A DNA stretch of 64,000 bases from positions 558,001-622,000 of the forward strand of contig BROI01000022.1 in the NCBI GenBank assembly GCA_027923505.1, written 5' to 3'. Shown piece after piece: positions 51,659 through 61,563 of the stretch. This DNA is from Mayamaea pseudoterrestris (lineage: Eukaryota; Bacillariophyta; Bacillariophyceae; Sellaphorales; Sellaphoraceae). The translations under genes were made by a program, and so were the position numbers. The stretch's first letter is position 1; each line of letters starts with the position of its first letter. The notes beneath the pieces were generated by a model that saw only the letters and a program-made list of their open reading frames with translations, was not told the DNA's origin and made no database searches.

Positions 51659-54453
51659 ATGCATCTGCATGTTACGTTCGTTTTCCTCGCTCTTGCTCTG
51701 TTCGCAAATTCCATTGCTGCGCAGCGACATGGACTCACGGAGGGTATGCGGAATGAAAACAACAAAATTGCTGCATCTAGAAATGTCAAAGCTGGAGGTG
51801 ACTGCAACGGCATAGAATTTGTGTCTGCTACTGACAACCAGCTTGTCGAGCGCGCCGTTGTCGAAACGACGAGCGATGAATCCTTGTCCAGCAGCAACAA
51901 CAACGCCACCGAAACCATACTGGAGAACGAGGCGGAGCACGCCGATGCCGTTCTCTTTCCTTCCTTTTGCGTCACCATTGGAGCCGTCGTTTACTTGGCA
52001 CTGACGCGCGTCAAGTGGCTGACCAACACGTTGCCATACACGGCTGTGTGCTTTACCATTGGCGCGTCGATTGGCGCCGCCACGTTGCGGCGTAGCTCTT
52101 CCGACAATATACTGCACGATTCGGTGCAAATTTGGACCAGCATTGACGCGGAAGTCTTGCTGCTCGTCTTTTTGCCTGGCTTAATCTTTCGCGACGCCTA
52201 CGGATTGAACGTTCACTTGCTGCGCGTCTCGTTGCTTCAAAACATCATCTTTGCCGTCCCCTTGGTCTTGGCGGGAACCACCTTGACGGCTCTCGTTGGA
52301 TACTACATGCTGCCGTATGGCTGGTCCTTTAACTTGTGCATGACGTTTGGAAGTATATTGTCAGCGACGGATCCAGTCGCCGTGGCAGCCTTGCTCAATG
52401 AGCTTGGAGCTCCGCCACGCCTCAAGATTCACATTAGTGGGGAAGCTTTGCTGAACGATGGATCCGCCATTGTGTTCTTCTCCATCTTTGTGCTACGCTT
52501 CCTGTATGAACTGGGAATTGCAGGCGTTGGAGAAGACGTTGGTGTTGCGCGAGGCGTTGCCTTGTTTTTCCAAAAGTCACTCGGCGGGGTTGCCGTCGGT
52601 TTGTTCTTTGGCTTGGCCATGTTGCTCATGCTCAAGCTCCACAACCGACGATTCTCACGGGAGGACAGCGTGTCGGAAGTTGCGGCTGTATTGGGACTGG
52701 CTTACGTCGGCTACTTTACCTCCGACTACGTTTGGATGACGAGCGGCGTCATTGCCACACTCACGGCTGGCGTCACCGTCAAGTATTTGGGACAAGCCTT
52801 GGTGAATGACGAAAAGCTCATGGATGACTTTTGGTCGCTGCTGGAGCATTTGCTCAACACTGTTTTATTTCATTTTGGGTACGTAATGAAAAAGTACTAT
52901 TTGACTGAAACATGTGTGCGTTCATTTTCAGCACCTTGCTAACTTTTTTACTTTTGCATGCAGGAGGCTTGGTGTGGAGTGACAGCCTCATAAACGGCGC
53001 TTTCGGTCCGAAATTGTGGGCGAACATTGTTCTGCTTTATGTAATGTTGACCATTATCAGGGCGGTGCTGTTCTTTGCCGTTTATCCATTGACAAGGCGG
53101 ATTGGACTTGGAACAAGTATTCAGGAAACTATCTTTCAAATTCATGGCGGTTTGCGTGGTGCGGTTGGCATCGCGTTGGCGCTCTCACTCGACAGCGAAG
53201 TCAGCCATCTTACCGAAGGCGGACAAGTCGATCCTATATATCGCGAGCAGACTCGTCAGGTGTTTGCTTTGGTGGGAGGAATTGCGTTCATGACACTCGT
53301 CATTAACGCGCCAACCTGCAAACCACTGCTTCGCTACACGAAGCTTTCTGAATCAAGTCAATCAAGGAAGAAGATTATTGACAGTTTTCGGGCCGATTTC
53401 CAAAGATTGGCTGTTCAAGATATGGTCGGGCTTTTGACACAGTCGCGCTTTCGTTTTGTAAACTTTGCCGTGATTAAGTGCCATGTTCCTTTCCTGAGAA
53501 ATCTGACAAAGTCACAGTTGATGGATGCGATAGAATACCACCGGGATACGACTCCAACGAAAGACTACAATGCACCAGAACTTGGCGGCATTATACCTTT
53601 TATAGATAATGATATGCAGACACAAGACGTTGCCGCGACAGATGTGCTTCGCGGCGATGCGCCCATGCACCAAGATCGGCCGAAGCGTACTCGAGAATAC
53701 ACTTCGACTTTGCGAATCATGATGCCGGAAGAGCCGAAAAATGTCCTGGAGTGTCGCTTGCTTTTCCTTTCCATGTTACGGTATGCCTATCAAGCTCAGA
53801 TTGCCAGTGGCGAGTTGGCCGATCGCGAGTTTCTTGCGCTGGCGCTGGAACAATCACTTGATTTGTCTAATGATCACGTTGCCAAGGGCGAACCACTCAA
53901 TGACTGGGCGTTTGTGAACCTTGTTGATCCCTCGATTGTCAAGATTGGACGCAAATGGAAGTTGCAATCGGCGGTTTGCGCATGTCTTGATAGGGTCTAC
54001 CCGAATGCGCACATGAGGTGGATGCACGCCAGAACGCGCCTAAACATTGATCGCGCGTTGTCATTCATGGCTGCCCATCAGTTTGCGCAAGAGTACTTTC
54101 ATGAGGAGTTTAGTGGCGTTGACAATGAGCTAACGGAGGCTGGTAAAATGGTTATCGTTGAGAGCAAGATGCAGTGTAGCAAGGCCGAAACTGCTTTGAA
54201 AAAGGAGGATCCCAGCGTCGTTGAACGGGTCGTCTCGCACAAATTTTGTTCGATCCTGTTGAGTTCCTCAATCGCTCACATTAAAGCGCTGGTGGAACAA
54301 GGGCTCTTAAAAGATGATGAAGCGGAGCATTGGGTTCAAGAGGTGGAGAAGGATCTCTCTATTGTGGATGCGTGTACCGAGGCGCATGGTTTGGGCGAAA
54401 ACGGGAAGAGACCAACTGAAGAGGCTGGTGATTGTGACATCCCCGCAGATTAG
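51659..54453 (+). CDS. CPA1 Na+/H+ antiporter, copy 3, with a one-base phase mismatch at the splice
   Basis: Exon 1 runs 51659 to about 52878 and exon 2 52964-54453 (intron about 85 bp). A clear signal peptide (LHVTFVFLALALFANSIAAQ) is followed by the membrane domain with ATDPVAVAALLNELG, GEALLNDGSAIVFF and FQIHGGLRGAVGIAL. The tail keeps SHKFCSILLSS and LVEQGLLKDDEAEHWV. In copies 1 and 2 the intron follows VLFTLG in phase 1; here the same GGGTAC donor lies after VLFHFG in phase 2, while the acceptor still needs phase 1, so the summed exons are one base over a multiple of three. A TTTT run at 52873-52876 is the likely place. The upstream and downstream halves are otherwise intact, about 900 aa together. 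Confidence 0.88.
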
Positions 54454-54588
54454 CTTTCTATCGTCTGTTGAGAGACCGGTAAGCAGCTCCAGATAAGCAG
54501 AGGAGCGCGCACCATCCTCGCAGTCCGATCGAAACAGTTCTTGTTCGACAAGCAGTAGCTAAAAGAAAGCATAGCCACCGTTCGTGAC

Positions 54589-56087
54589 ATGTGCAACGTC
54601 AGCAGCCGCGCCAGCCCGCGCTCCCTTGCCCAGGCTCATCTTCGGATCTTTGGCAGGTCAACCAGACGACGAGGCTTCGACAATTTGCCTCTTCTTATCG
54701 GTACGCTTGTTCAATCTCCTACGAAACTGTATTTTACGAAGCAATCGACCTGGGCCATGAGATCCATCGTTGTTGGAGTGAGCCGTCGAGCGCCTCATCT
54801 CGGCTCACAATCTCGCGTTGGATACCATACTTCATCCATGCTCAACATGCTCGACCGTCACAAGCAACCAGACTTGACATCGCCATGGGCCGATCCAGCC
54901 ATGCGTCAATACAAGTTTTGGAATCGAGAGCGCGATGCCAAGACTGGCGGAAAGTACTCGTACCTCATTGAAATGTCTCCGGAAAGTATAGTCAAGGAAG
55001 CTCGCATTCTAAGTTTGAGTGCCGACGTTGATGACGCGAGTGCAGCAGTGAATCAAGGGCCATTGCCGCTGGGAGCAAGTCTGATGGGAGTTGGAACAGA
55101 CGTGAAAGACTTTGATGGGTGCCGGAGTGCATCGAGCAAGCCAAATGTACTCTTTGTCAGTCCCTCTTGCCCAAAGGCCGTTGACGTATTGCCCCAGGTG
55201 CTCGATGCCTTTCCTTCGATTGAATGGATCCATTGCCGATCAGCTGGTATTGACTTTATTGTCTCTGATGACTTTTCCGAATTGACAAAGAAGCATAATA
55301 TTCAAGTCACTAATGCAAAGGGTCAGTTTAGCAGCTCCCTAGCCGAGTATGCCTTGTTTGCGTTTGGCTATTTCGCCAAGGACCTTCCTCGACTGATGCG
55401 TCAAAAGAAGGAGCGTAACTGGGAAAACTACGACATTGAGGAACTCCGGGGCAAGACACTCGGCATTGTCGGATACGGAGACATTGGTCATGCCTGCGCC
55501 AAGCTGGCGACGGTCTACGGCATGCGAATCATTGCCTTGCGGCGCCATCCGTACTTGTCACGCGACGATCCTTACTGCAACGTTGTATACGGCACTGGCA
55601 AGGCCAGTCTGAACCAGCTCATGAGCGAATCGGACTATATTGTTTGCAGTGCGCCATCTACAGGAGAAACTAGAGGCATGATCAATGCGGATGCATTCAA
55701 GGCCGTCAAGCAGGGTGCCGTCTTTTTGAATCTTGGTCGTGGACCCGTCGTTGACGAAGCGGCACTCATTGAGGCTTTGAAGAGCGGTCGACTGAGAGGG
55801 GCAGCCTTGGATGTCTTTGCCGAGGAGCCGCTACCGCAGTCATCTGAGCTATGGGACCTTCCCAACGTTTTGATCAGTCCTCACAATATGGTACGTTGCT
55901 TTGCCTTGAAAAATCGAGAGGCATTCTCACAAGCGTCCATTTACAAACTGTCTTCTTTCTATTATTCCAGGATCAAACGACAACATTCATGCACGAGGCT
56001 ACCGATTTCTTCTTGAACGAAAACCTGCCAAGGTTCCTTTGCGGCGAAGACCTACTAAATCCTGTCGATCCAGTGCTAGGCTATTAG
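54589..56087 (+). CDS. D-isomer-specific 2-hydroxyacid dehydrogenase, two exons
   Basis: Exons 54589-55890 and 55971-56087 (80-bp intron, phase 0), 472 aa. An Arg- and Ser-rich leader (PRSLAQAHLRIFGRSTRRRGF) suggests mitochondrial or plastid import. The catalytic and NAD domains are typical: WIHCRSAGIDFI, LGIVGYGDIGHACAK (GxGxxG), ALRRHP, FLNLGRGPVVDEAALIEAL with the substrate Arg/Gly, LDVFAEEPLP with the Glu, and SPHNM with the catalytic His. The second exon supplies a short C-terminal helix (TFMHEATDFFLNENL). Enzymes of this family reduce 2-ketoacids such as glyoxylate, hydroxypyruvate or phosphohydroxypyruvate; the basic Arg after ALRR suggests possible NADPH use. The substrate is not assigned. 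Confidence 0.9.
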
Positions 56088-56325
56088 CAAATGTTATAAC
56101 CTTGTTAGCTATTTTTACCACTGATGCTTACAATGTTATACTCGTATGCCCGTATGCTGGCTATTCTTGAATGCACGACCAAGCCGATGGAAAAGGATTG
56201 TGAAACCACTGCGACTTCTCACGCGACTGATCAAAGAAAACGGACGACGACGATGTGAGATCACCTTTGCAGCTATTACATGCCATCTTTGTCATCAAGT
56301 TGTCCAAGTTTGCTATAAAAGCAGC

Positions 56326-57099
56326 ATGGTTAAGCTACTATCTGCCTCGTTCCCTGGCATTCTTGAAGCAACGCTCACCATATTACTGACAACGCTCGAA
56401 GATTGCGTTTGGCTCGTCCCCTTGGTGGCTCAAGCGACGGACGCTAAAATCGCCCTTGCCCATGGCATCATTTTTGTGTCCACATTTGTCGGATTGAGTG
56501 TTTCCATCTGCGCACTGGCTATATTGATGGAAGGAGGCTTGGCTGCCAGTGTAAAAAATGCCGACTTGATACTGGAAGGCGCTGGCGCAATTCTTTGCTG
56601 GAGCTTGGCTGGCTACTTTTACTATAAAGCATGGAGCAAGAAGAGGCGGCGAGCCCAGCAGCGGCGAGAGCAAGAAGACTTGCGGCGTGAGAATGATACA
56701 GAATATGGAACAGTCGGTGCTGCTGCAGATGGTTCCGATGGCGAGGCGCATAGACTTGTCAAGGAAAATGACGCACCAAAAGGTGCAGAACCTTTTCAGT
56801 CAACAGAAATGGCCGAGGCCGATACAATACAACCATGGATGATTATATCATTGACGGTTGCTGGATCGCTCGACGAAATATCCTACTTTCCTGGCCTCGT
56901 GGTTGGACAAATCTTTACTCCGGCCGAACTGTGCATTGGCACCTTGCTGGCGTCCCTTTTAATTCTTGGACTAGTGAACTTGCTGGTTCAAAGATGCAAA
57001 GGGTGTCTCCGTATACTGGACAAGGTGCCATTGTATGCGGTGATTGCTTTATTCGCGGTTATATTAACCGTGCAAGTTGCGTGGGAGTTGCTCACATAG
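56326..57099 (+). CDS. Two-repeat membrane protein of unknown transport function
   Basis: From the ATG at 56326 the protein is 257 aa. Two similar halves of about three helices are joined by a charged Arg/Glu-rich loop. Each half has an acidic motif at a helix start: TLLTTLEDCVWLVPL-like residues (TTLEDCVWLVPLVAQ) in the first and AGSLDEISYFPGLVVGQ in the second. The plan recalls small two-repeat cation exporters of the CadD/LysE/Gdt1 type, where paired acidic motifs bind the ion, but I cannot place it in one family. An in-frame ATG at 56146 would add 60 basic residues, possibly a leader; a TATAAAA lies just 12 bp before the 56326 ATG, so the upstream start deserves consideration. Confidence 0.6.
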   Translation: MVKLLSASFPGILEATLTILLTTLEDCVWLVPLVAQATDAKIALAHGIIFVSTFVGLSVSICALAILMEGGLAASVKNADLILEGAGAILCWSLAGYFYYKAWSKKRRRAQQRREQEDLRRENDTEYGTVGAAADGSDGEAHRLVKENDAPKGAEPFQSTEMAEADTIQPWMIISLTVAGSLDEISYFPGLVVGQIFTPAELCIGTLLASLLILGLVNLLVQRCKGCLRILDKVPLYAVIALFAVILTVQVAWELLT

Positions 57100-57187
57100 C
57101 TACTGCATGAGCAAAACGCTATCAAGCTGAAACGCTTTATTAACAAGTAGAGCTATATATGTACATAGTTTGTTGCTACCAACTGCT

Positions 57188-58774
57188 CTACATTTGTCGA
57201 CACTGAACGTCATCGCCTTCTTGTTCGAATGGAAACCCAAACGGAAACTCTCGACCAGTACTGCTGGACGAAAAGGAGAATCCGCGCCTGGAAAAGGGCC
57301 GTCCACCAGTAGACCCATCGTCGTCGTGATGAAGAGGGTCATCCTGTTCCTGCGCAAGTGGCGATGGCGTCCCGCTGGCGCGGCCAAAGTCGCTAGCATT
57401 AGCTGGCTGTGCGTACTGCACTTTGGCGCCATCATCCTTGTCCAGAGACGGCTTGACGTCTTGTTTGCCTTCCAGCTTGTTCAGCAGTCGCGTCAACTCG
57501 GCGCGCTCTTCTATAGTCAAGGGATGTTTCATACGAGGTAGTTCCACTTGATATTGTATGTACAAGTCACCGTAGCTCGTTCCAAGCTTGTCCTTTGGCA
57601 TGCCCTTGCCCTTTAGCACTTGCACGTCTCCATTATGAATCAAGACTGGGTCGGCAATGCCATCTTGCTGCTGCTGCTTGCTGCGCGCAGATTGAATCAC
57701 CAATGTTTCGCCGCTCAAATGTACAATGTTTTGCGTCACGCCCGACACAGCCTCCTGGAGCGAAATAGTCACGACAATTGCAAGATCGTAACCTTTGCGC
57801 GTAAAGACTGCATGTGGTCGTTGCTTCAACAAAAATATCAAATCGCCAGGCGCTTCCGTCGCGTCAAAGTCAATCTCGCCACTCAATCGCACCGACTGTC
57901 CATCCTGGGCGCCTCGGGGTATATCCACATGGACCGTCTTTCGCAGCGGTGACTGGCCGCCAGCACCAATTTGGATCGAGTGTGACACGCCCTGGTACAA
58001 GTCTTCCAACGATATTTCCAGTTGGTAACGAACCGTTCGATTCGTGCGCGCTTGCTGCTGCGACGCGCCAAAGAATGATGGTCCGCCGCCGCCAAAGAAG
58101 GATTGAAAGAAATCATCGGCGGATGCAAACGGCGACGAGCCTTGTCCATTGACACCACCATGTTGTTGCGTCAATCCAGCTTTTCCAAACTTGTCGTAGA
58201 TGGCGCGTTGCGTGGCATCCGACAAGACACTATAGGCTTCGGCCACCTTGTCAAAGGCGCGTCGGTTTCCGCTCGTCTTGTCGGGGTGCGTCAGTAGCGT
58301 GCGGCGCCGATAGGCTTTTTGCACTGCGCGGTCCGAGTGACTGCTGTCGCGACTTAGTCCGAGTATTTCGTAGTAGTCGTCTTGCTTTAGTATTTCTTGT
58401 ATAATACTTGGTAATTCTGGTGATTGTGGAGTTTTGCTCTTGTCGTCGCTTGCCTTGGCGCTTGACAATGGACTGGGTGGCGAAGACGCTGACGCTTCGT
58501 CCGAATGCGATGGCTCCTGCTTGACAGACGTTTTTGATCGAGTCTTTTTCTTCTTGCTCTTTTGCTTTAGTTTCGCCTCCTCCGATGGTGGTGACTTGTC
58601 GTCGCTCAAGCTGCCGCCGCGGCTGTGAATTGCATTGTACAAATGGCAAGGCGCTGCAGGAAGAATTTTGTCGCGTGCCACCGAACGCGACACACCAAAA
58701 CTGGTTGAAGCTGCTGTCGCTATGGAGCAAGTCGCAAGCAGCAATGCGTGCTTGGCGGATGAGGAGCTGGCCAT
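57188..58774 (-). CDS. DnaJ (Hsp40) type B co-chaperone with an N-terminal leader
   Basis: A 528-aa single-exon protein. A hydrophobic leader (AKHALLLATCSIATAASTSFGVS) is followed by a long Lys/Ser-rich linker, then a J domain at about residues 130-200: DYYEILGLSRD, the QKAYRRRTLLTHPDKT HPD motif, and AYSVLSDATQRAIYDKFG. A Gly/Phe-rich stretch (DDFFQSFFGGGGPSFFG) and two C-terminal substrate-binding domains (YQLEISLEDLYQGV, LPRMKHPLTIEERAEL) follow; the zinc finger of type A proteins is absent. The leader suggests the ER lumen or, given the TSFG context, the plastid. J proteins stimulate Hsp70 ATPase. The tail after KLEGKQDVK is Gly/Ser-rich and ends DDVQCRQM. The start is 203 bp from the divergent fucosyltransferase-like gene. 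Confidence 0.9.
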   Translation of the reverse strand: MASSSSAKHALLLATCSIATAASTSFGVSRSVARDKILPAAPCHLYNAIHSRGGSLSDDKSPPSEEAKLKQKSKKKKTRSKTSVKQEPSHSDEASASSPPSPLSSAKASDDKSKTPQSPELPSIIQEILKQDDYYEILGLSRDSSHSDRAVQKAYRRRTLLTHPDKTSGNRRAFDKVAEAYSVLSDATQRAIYDKFGKAGLTQQHGGVNGQGSSPFASADDFFQSFFGGGGPSFFGASQQQARTNRTVRYQLEISLEDLYQGVSHSIQIGAGGQSPLRKTVHVDIPRGAQDGQSVRLSGEIDFDATEAPGDLIFLLKQRPHAVFTRKGYDLAIVVTISLQEAVSGVTQNIVHLSGETLVIQSARSKQQQQDGIADPVLIHNGDVQVLKGKGMPKDKLGTSYGDLYIQYQVELPRMKHPLTIEERAELTRLLNKLEGKQDVKPSLDKDDGAKVQYAQPANASDFGRASGTPSPLAQEQDDPLHHDDDGSTGGRPFSRRGFSFSSSSTGREFPFGFPFEQEGDDVQCRQM

Positions 58775-58977
58775 GTTGATGGAGATGGAAAATGAATGAT
58801 TGGACGAAAGAAACGGCGGAGGGCGAAGAAACGTGGCGCGCCGTCGCGCGCAATCGTTGGAGTCTTACCGGTACTGCAAATTCCGTCGCCTCGTCGACCA
58901 TGAAGGCAACAAAAATGACACTGGCGAGGCTCCTTTTGACGCAGAGAATCAGTCGAAAGCAACAATAAGCAACGACG

Positions 58978-60744
58978 ATGATTATTACGATACGACGAAG
59001 ATGTCGCATTCTCGCCATACTGATTCTGGCAACTGCCTTTGCCTTTTGCTCCATGCTGCTGGCCTTTTTACTAGTCGCTGAATCTCCGACCACAACAATT
59101 AGTCCTGTCCAACGATTGCTCTCTCAAGGTTTTTTGCAACAAGGAAGAAGGATACGCTCGAAAGGAAACAACAAACGAGTCAATCGCACCGATTGCTTCA
59201 GTTTCAATTCACTAGATTGGCTCGGAAAACAGCGACTCGGAAATGCCAATGACACAATGATGGATGATTCACTCGGTCGACGCATGATTCTTTCATCAAT
59301 ATCATTATCGAGAGCGAGAAGTCTCTTGTCTGGAACCATTTGCGACTCCAAATCCCCCCTTGTCAGCATGCAGCCACTCCAAGACGCCGAAAGGAGGTTA
59401 CGATACTGGAAGACGCGCTTGACGTTTCTCGCCGTTCACGCTCATCAGCATCAACCGGCACTACCAGAGTTGGAAGCACGCCGTCAATCATCTTGTCGGC
59501 AGACTGATTTACAACGCCACAATATTGGACCGTTTGATTTCGAGTGTCCGACGGCCAAGTTTCTCGTCGTGCGACTCTTTGGCAATGGCATTGGCGCCAA
59601 CATGAGACTGGGCGCCGCTCCTGCCTACATGGCTGGTTTGTCGACTAATCGCGTCGTTGTGTTTGTCAACAACGCATCGGTTGGTCCCGACTTTTTGCAA
59701 AACCAATGGTCGCTCGCGTCATGTTTTCGAGGCGACATGCAGTGCTTTTACATGCCGAGTTCACCCTGCGTTTTGACGAACAACGAGTTGTCCAATGCAC
59801 CAGTGTTGCGCAAACATGAAGTGCGAAGAATCTTTCGAAACGGTACACTGTCACCGGAGCGGCAGCAGGAGCGCGTTGTCATTATGCGTCTCAACTTTCG
59901 ACCGCAGCGAGAACCTGACAACTTGAAACGAGCAGTGCATCAGCTTGCACTACCCATTGCGCAAAGGCTGGCGCAAGACGCGAGTGACGACGAGCAAAGA
60001 TACATACTTCAAGCAGCGCAAGACTTGCTGCATCCAGACACAGTGCCGATGGGAACGTACAACTACTATGGAGCGAACTCGCCGCTGTTTCATGGGCTAT
60101 TACTTTATGCGATGCGACCGAATACCCGAGCGGCCAAGTTATTGCAATTGGCTGTCCAACGGAGTCTACCAAAGGACTATGCAGTCGAAAATGCGGTTGG
60201 CCTTGCCATTCGAGCCTCGGACAAGTGCGACGACGAGAGTGAGTGCCTTTCGTTTAGTCAATACGTGCGCTCGGTCGGCCATTGGTGGACGAAGCATGAC
60301 ATGAATACAACGGCGACAAGCATATTCGTGACGACCGAGTCACGCAAAGTTATCGACGACCTACGAAAATTTGTCGCGAGCGAAGATTCACGAGCCACGT
60401 TACCATTCCCAGCAAACTTTGTCGTCAACAAGTACGACGTTTTGCAAGATACAGGATTCTTGCACAATCAACAGCCTGCCAATTATACGCAGGATGACGT
60501 GATGTTATCCGCCGTTTCGTCTCTTCAGCTCCAGCTTGCGACAAGGCTGACGGTTGGAAACTGCTGCTCCAACTTTCACTTGCTCCTTTCCGATTTCTTG
60601 AGCGAGGGCTGTGGTTTGGCGGTAGATAATCAGTTTCACTGTCTGCAGGACCACCCCGATCCGGAGTTTCGATTGTGTTGTCAGTGGGACAAGTCTGCCG
60701 AATGCCTGCTCCGGAAGAATTCAACGGTAGCCATTGCTCGATGA
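58978..60744 (+). CDS. Type II membrane fucosyltransferase-like protein
   Basis: A 588-aa single-exon protein. A short basic start (IRRRCR) and a long helix (ILAILILATAFAFCSMLLAFLL) form a signal anchor. The lumenal part has several Cys pairs and N-glycosylation sites, a KFLVVRLFGNGIGANMRLG segment like the G-rich N-terminal motif of fucosyltransferases, AVGLAIRASDKCDDESECLSF in the place of the GDP-fucose-binding HxRxxDK (here IRASDK), IFVTTESRKVIDDL, and a late VGNCCSNFHLLLSDFL. The order fits the NodZ/FUT8-like superfamily. Golgi glycosyltransferase activity is inferred. It is a distinct family from the two other glycosyltransferases in the window. Confidence 0.75.
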   Translation: MIITIRRRCRILAILILATAFAFCSMLLAFLLVAESPTTTISPVQRLLSQGFLQQGRRIRSKGNNKRVNRTDCFSFNSLDWLGKQRLGNANDTMMDDSLGRRMILSSISLSRARSLLSGTICDSKSPLVSMQPLQDAERRLRYWKTRLTFLAVHAHQHQPALPELEARRQSSCRQTDLQRHNIGPFDFECPTAKFLVVRLFGNGIGANMRLGAAPAYMAGLSTNRVVVFVNNASVGPDFLQNQWSLASCFRGDMQCFYMPSSPCVLTNNELSNAPVLRKHEVRRIFRNGTLSPERQQERVVIMRLNFRPQREPDNLKRAVHQLALPIAQRLAQDASDDEQRYILQAAQDLLHPDTVPMGTYNYYGANSPLFHGLLLYAMRPNTRAAKLLQLAVQRSLPKDYAVENAVGLAIRASDKCDDESECLSFSQYVRSVGHWWTKHDMNTTATSIFVTTESRKVIDDLRKFVASEDSRATLPFPANFVVNKYDVLQDTGFLHNQQPANYTQDDVMLSAVSSLQLQLATRLTVGNCCSNFHLLLSDFLSEGCGLAVDNQFHCLQDHPDPEFRLCCQWDKSAECLLRKNSTVAIAR

Positions 60745-61563
60745 TGTGGGCACGCATTCTACAAAATCTTTTGTTTGTCGCGGACAAAGTTGACCAAAAC
60801 GGTGAACTTTAGATGGTGCGCATAGCTTCCGCGACGCGGCTTCACTGCATCAGAATTATTGGGTCGTCTATGAGTGCTTTCGCCTGCTTTAAGTGTTTGG
60901 AAGAGCATAGGAGTCGAGACGATCTGCCAACGGAGCTGTTCTTGCTCGGAGAGAGATGTCTATAAAGTTCTTGTTGCTAACTTCGAACGCCTGGAAATGT
61001 TGCCTGTTTTCGCACGGTGTCGGCCTTGCACAGCCACCGTGTCTGCACAGTGTGAGGACTGATCCCTTTTCGTCAGGCATAATTTCCGATTAGCGGTCGA
61101 TACCAGAAAGCTCGTGTCTATTACCACCTTGTTTCGCCGCAAAGTTCGGTGATCCGCAAGTTGCGTGCAGTTAACTTCCTAACCTCATTACAGCACTATA
61201 GTAAGCTCCGAATCATGATTCTGCTGCCTTTTACATTTGACAGCAGCAAAGGCAAAGTCGCTTTTGGCGATTTTGTTCCGCAAGCGTCGCTCCGCGACTC
61301 ATTGGGACATGACAAAAATGACGGTGCGCACCACACGACTTCCAGCTACTCTCTCTTCTGCAACAAAAACGCTGCGTTGCAATCGGCAAAGGCTTCATTG
61401 GCAACATTTAAGCCAAGATGAGAGTTTTGCTGCTATAGCAAGCTACAAGTTGTTGCTACGTGCTTTAAGCCGCAGCTTTGCATTTAAGTTCAAGAGCCGA
61501 CAGCCGACGAACCTCGACCCGATATTTCGTTCCATAGATTCCAAAACACACATTTTAAAAACA
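60745..61563. other. Intergenic, about 820 bp
   Basis: Upstream of the P5A-type ATPase. The open frame of the ATPase first exon runs back to 61237 but without protein-like features. Nothing else is recognised. Confidence 0.5.

Noticed and set aside
56311-56320. TATAAAA just before the ATG at 56326 as a promoter TATA box
   Set aside because: It is only about 12 bp upstream of the start codon, too close for transcription to begin before the ATG; likely chance or evidence for a different start.
58251-59093. 280-codon minus-strand ORF overlapping the DnaJ and fucosyltransferase-like genes
   Set aside because: Arg/Ser/Gln-rich shadow frame of two well-supported genes; no domain.
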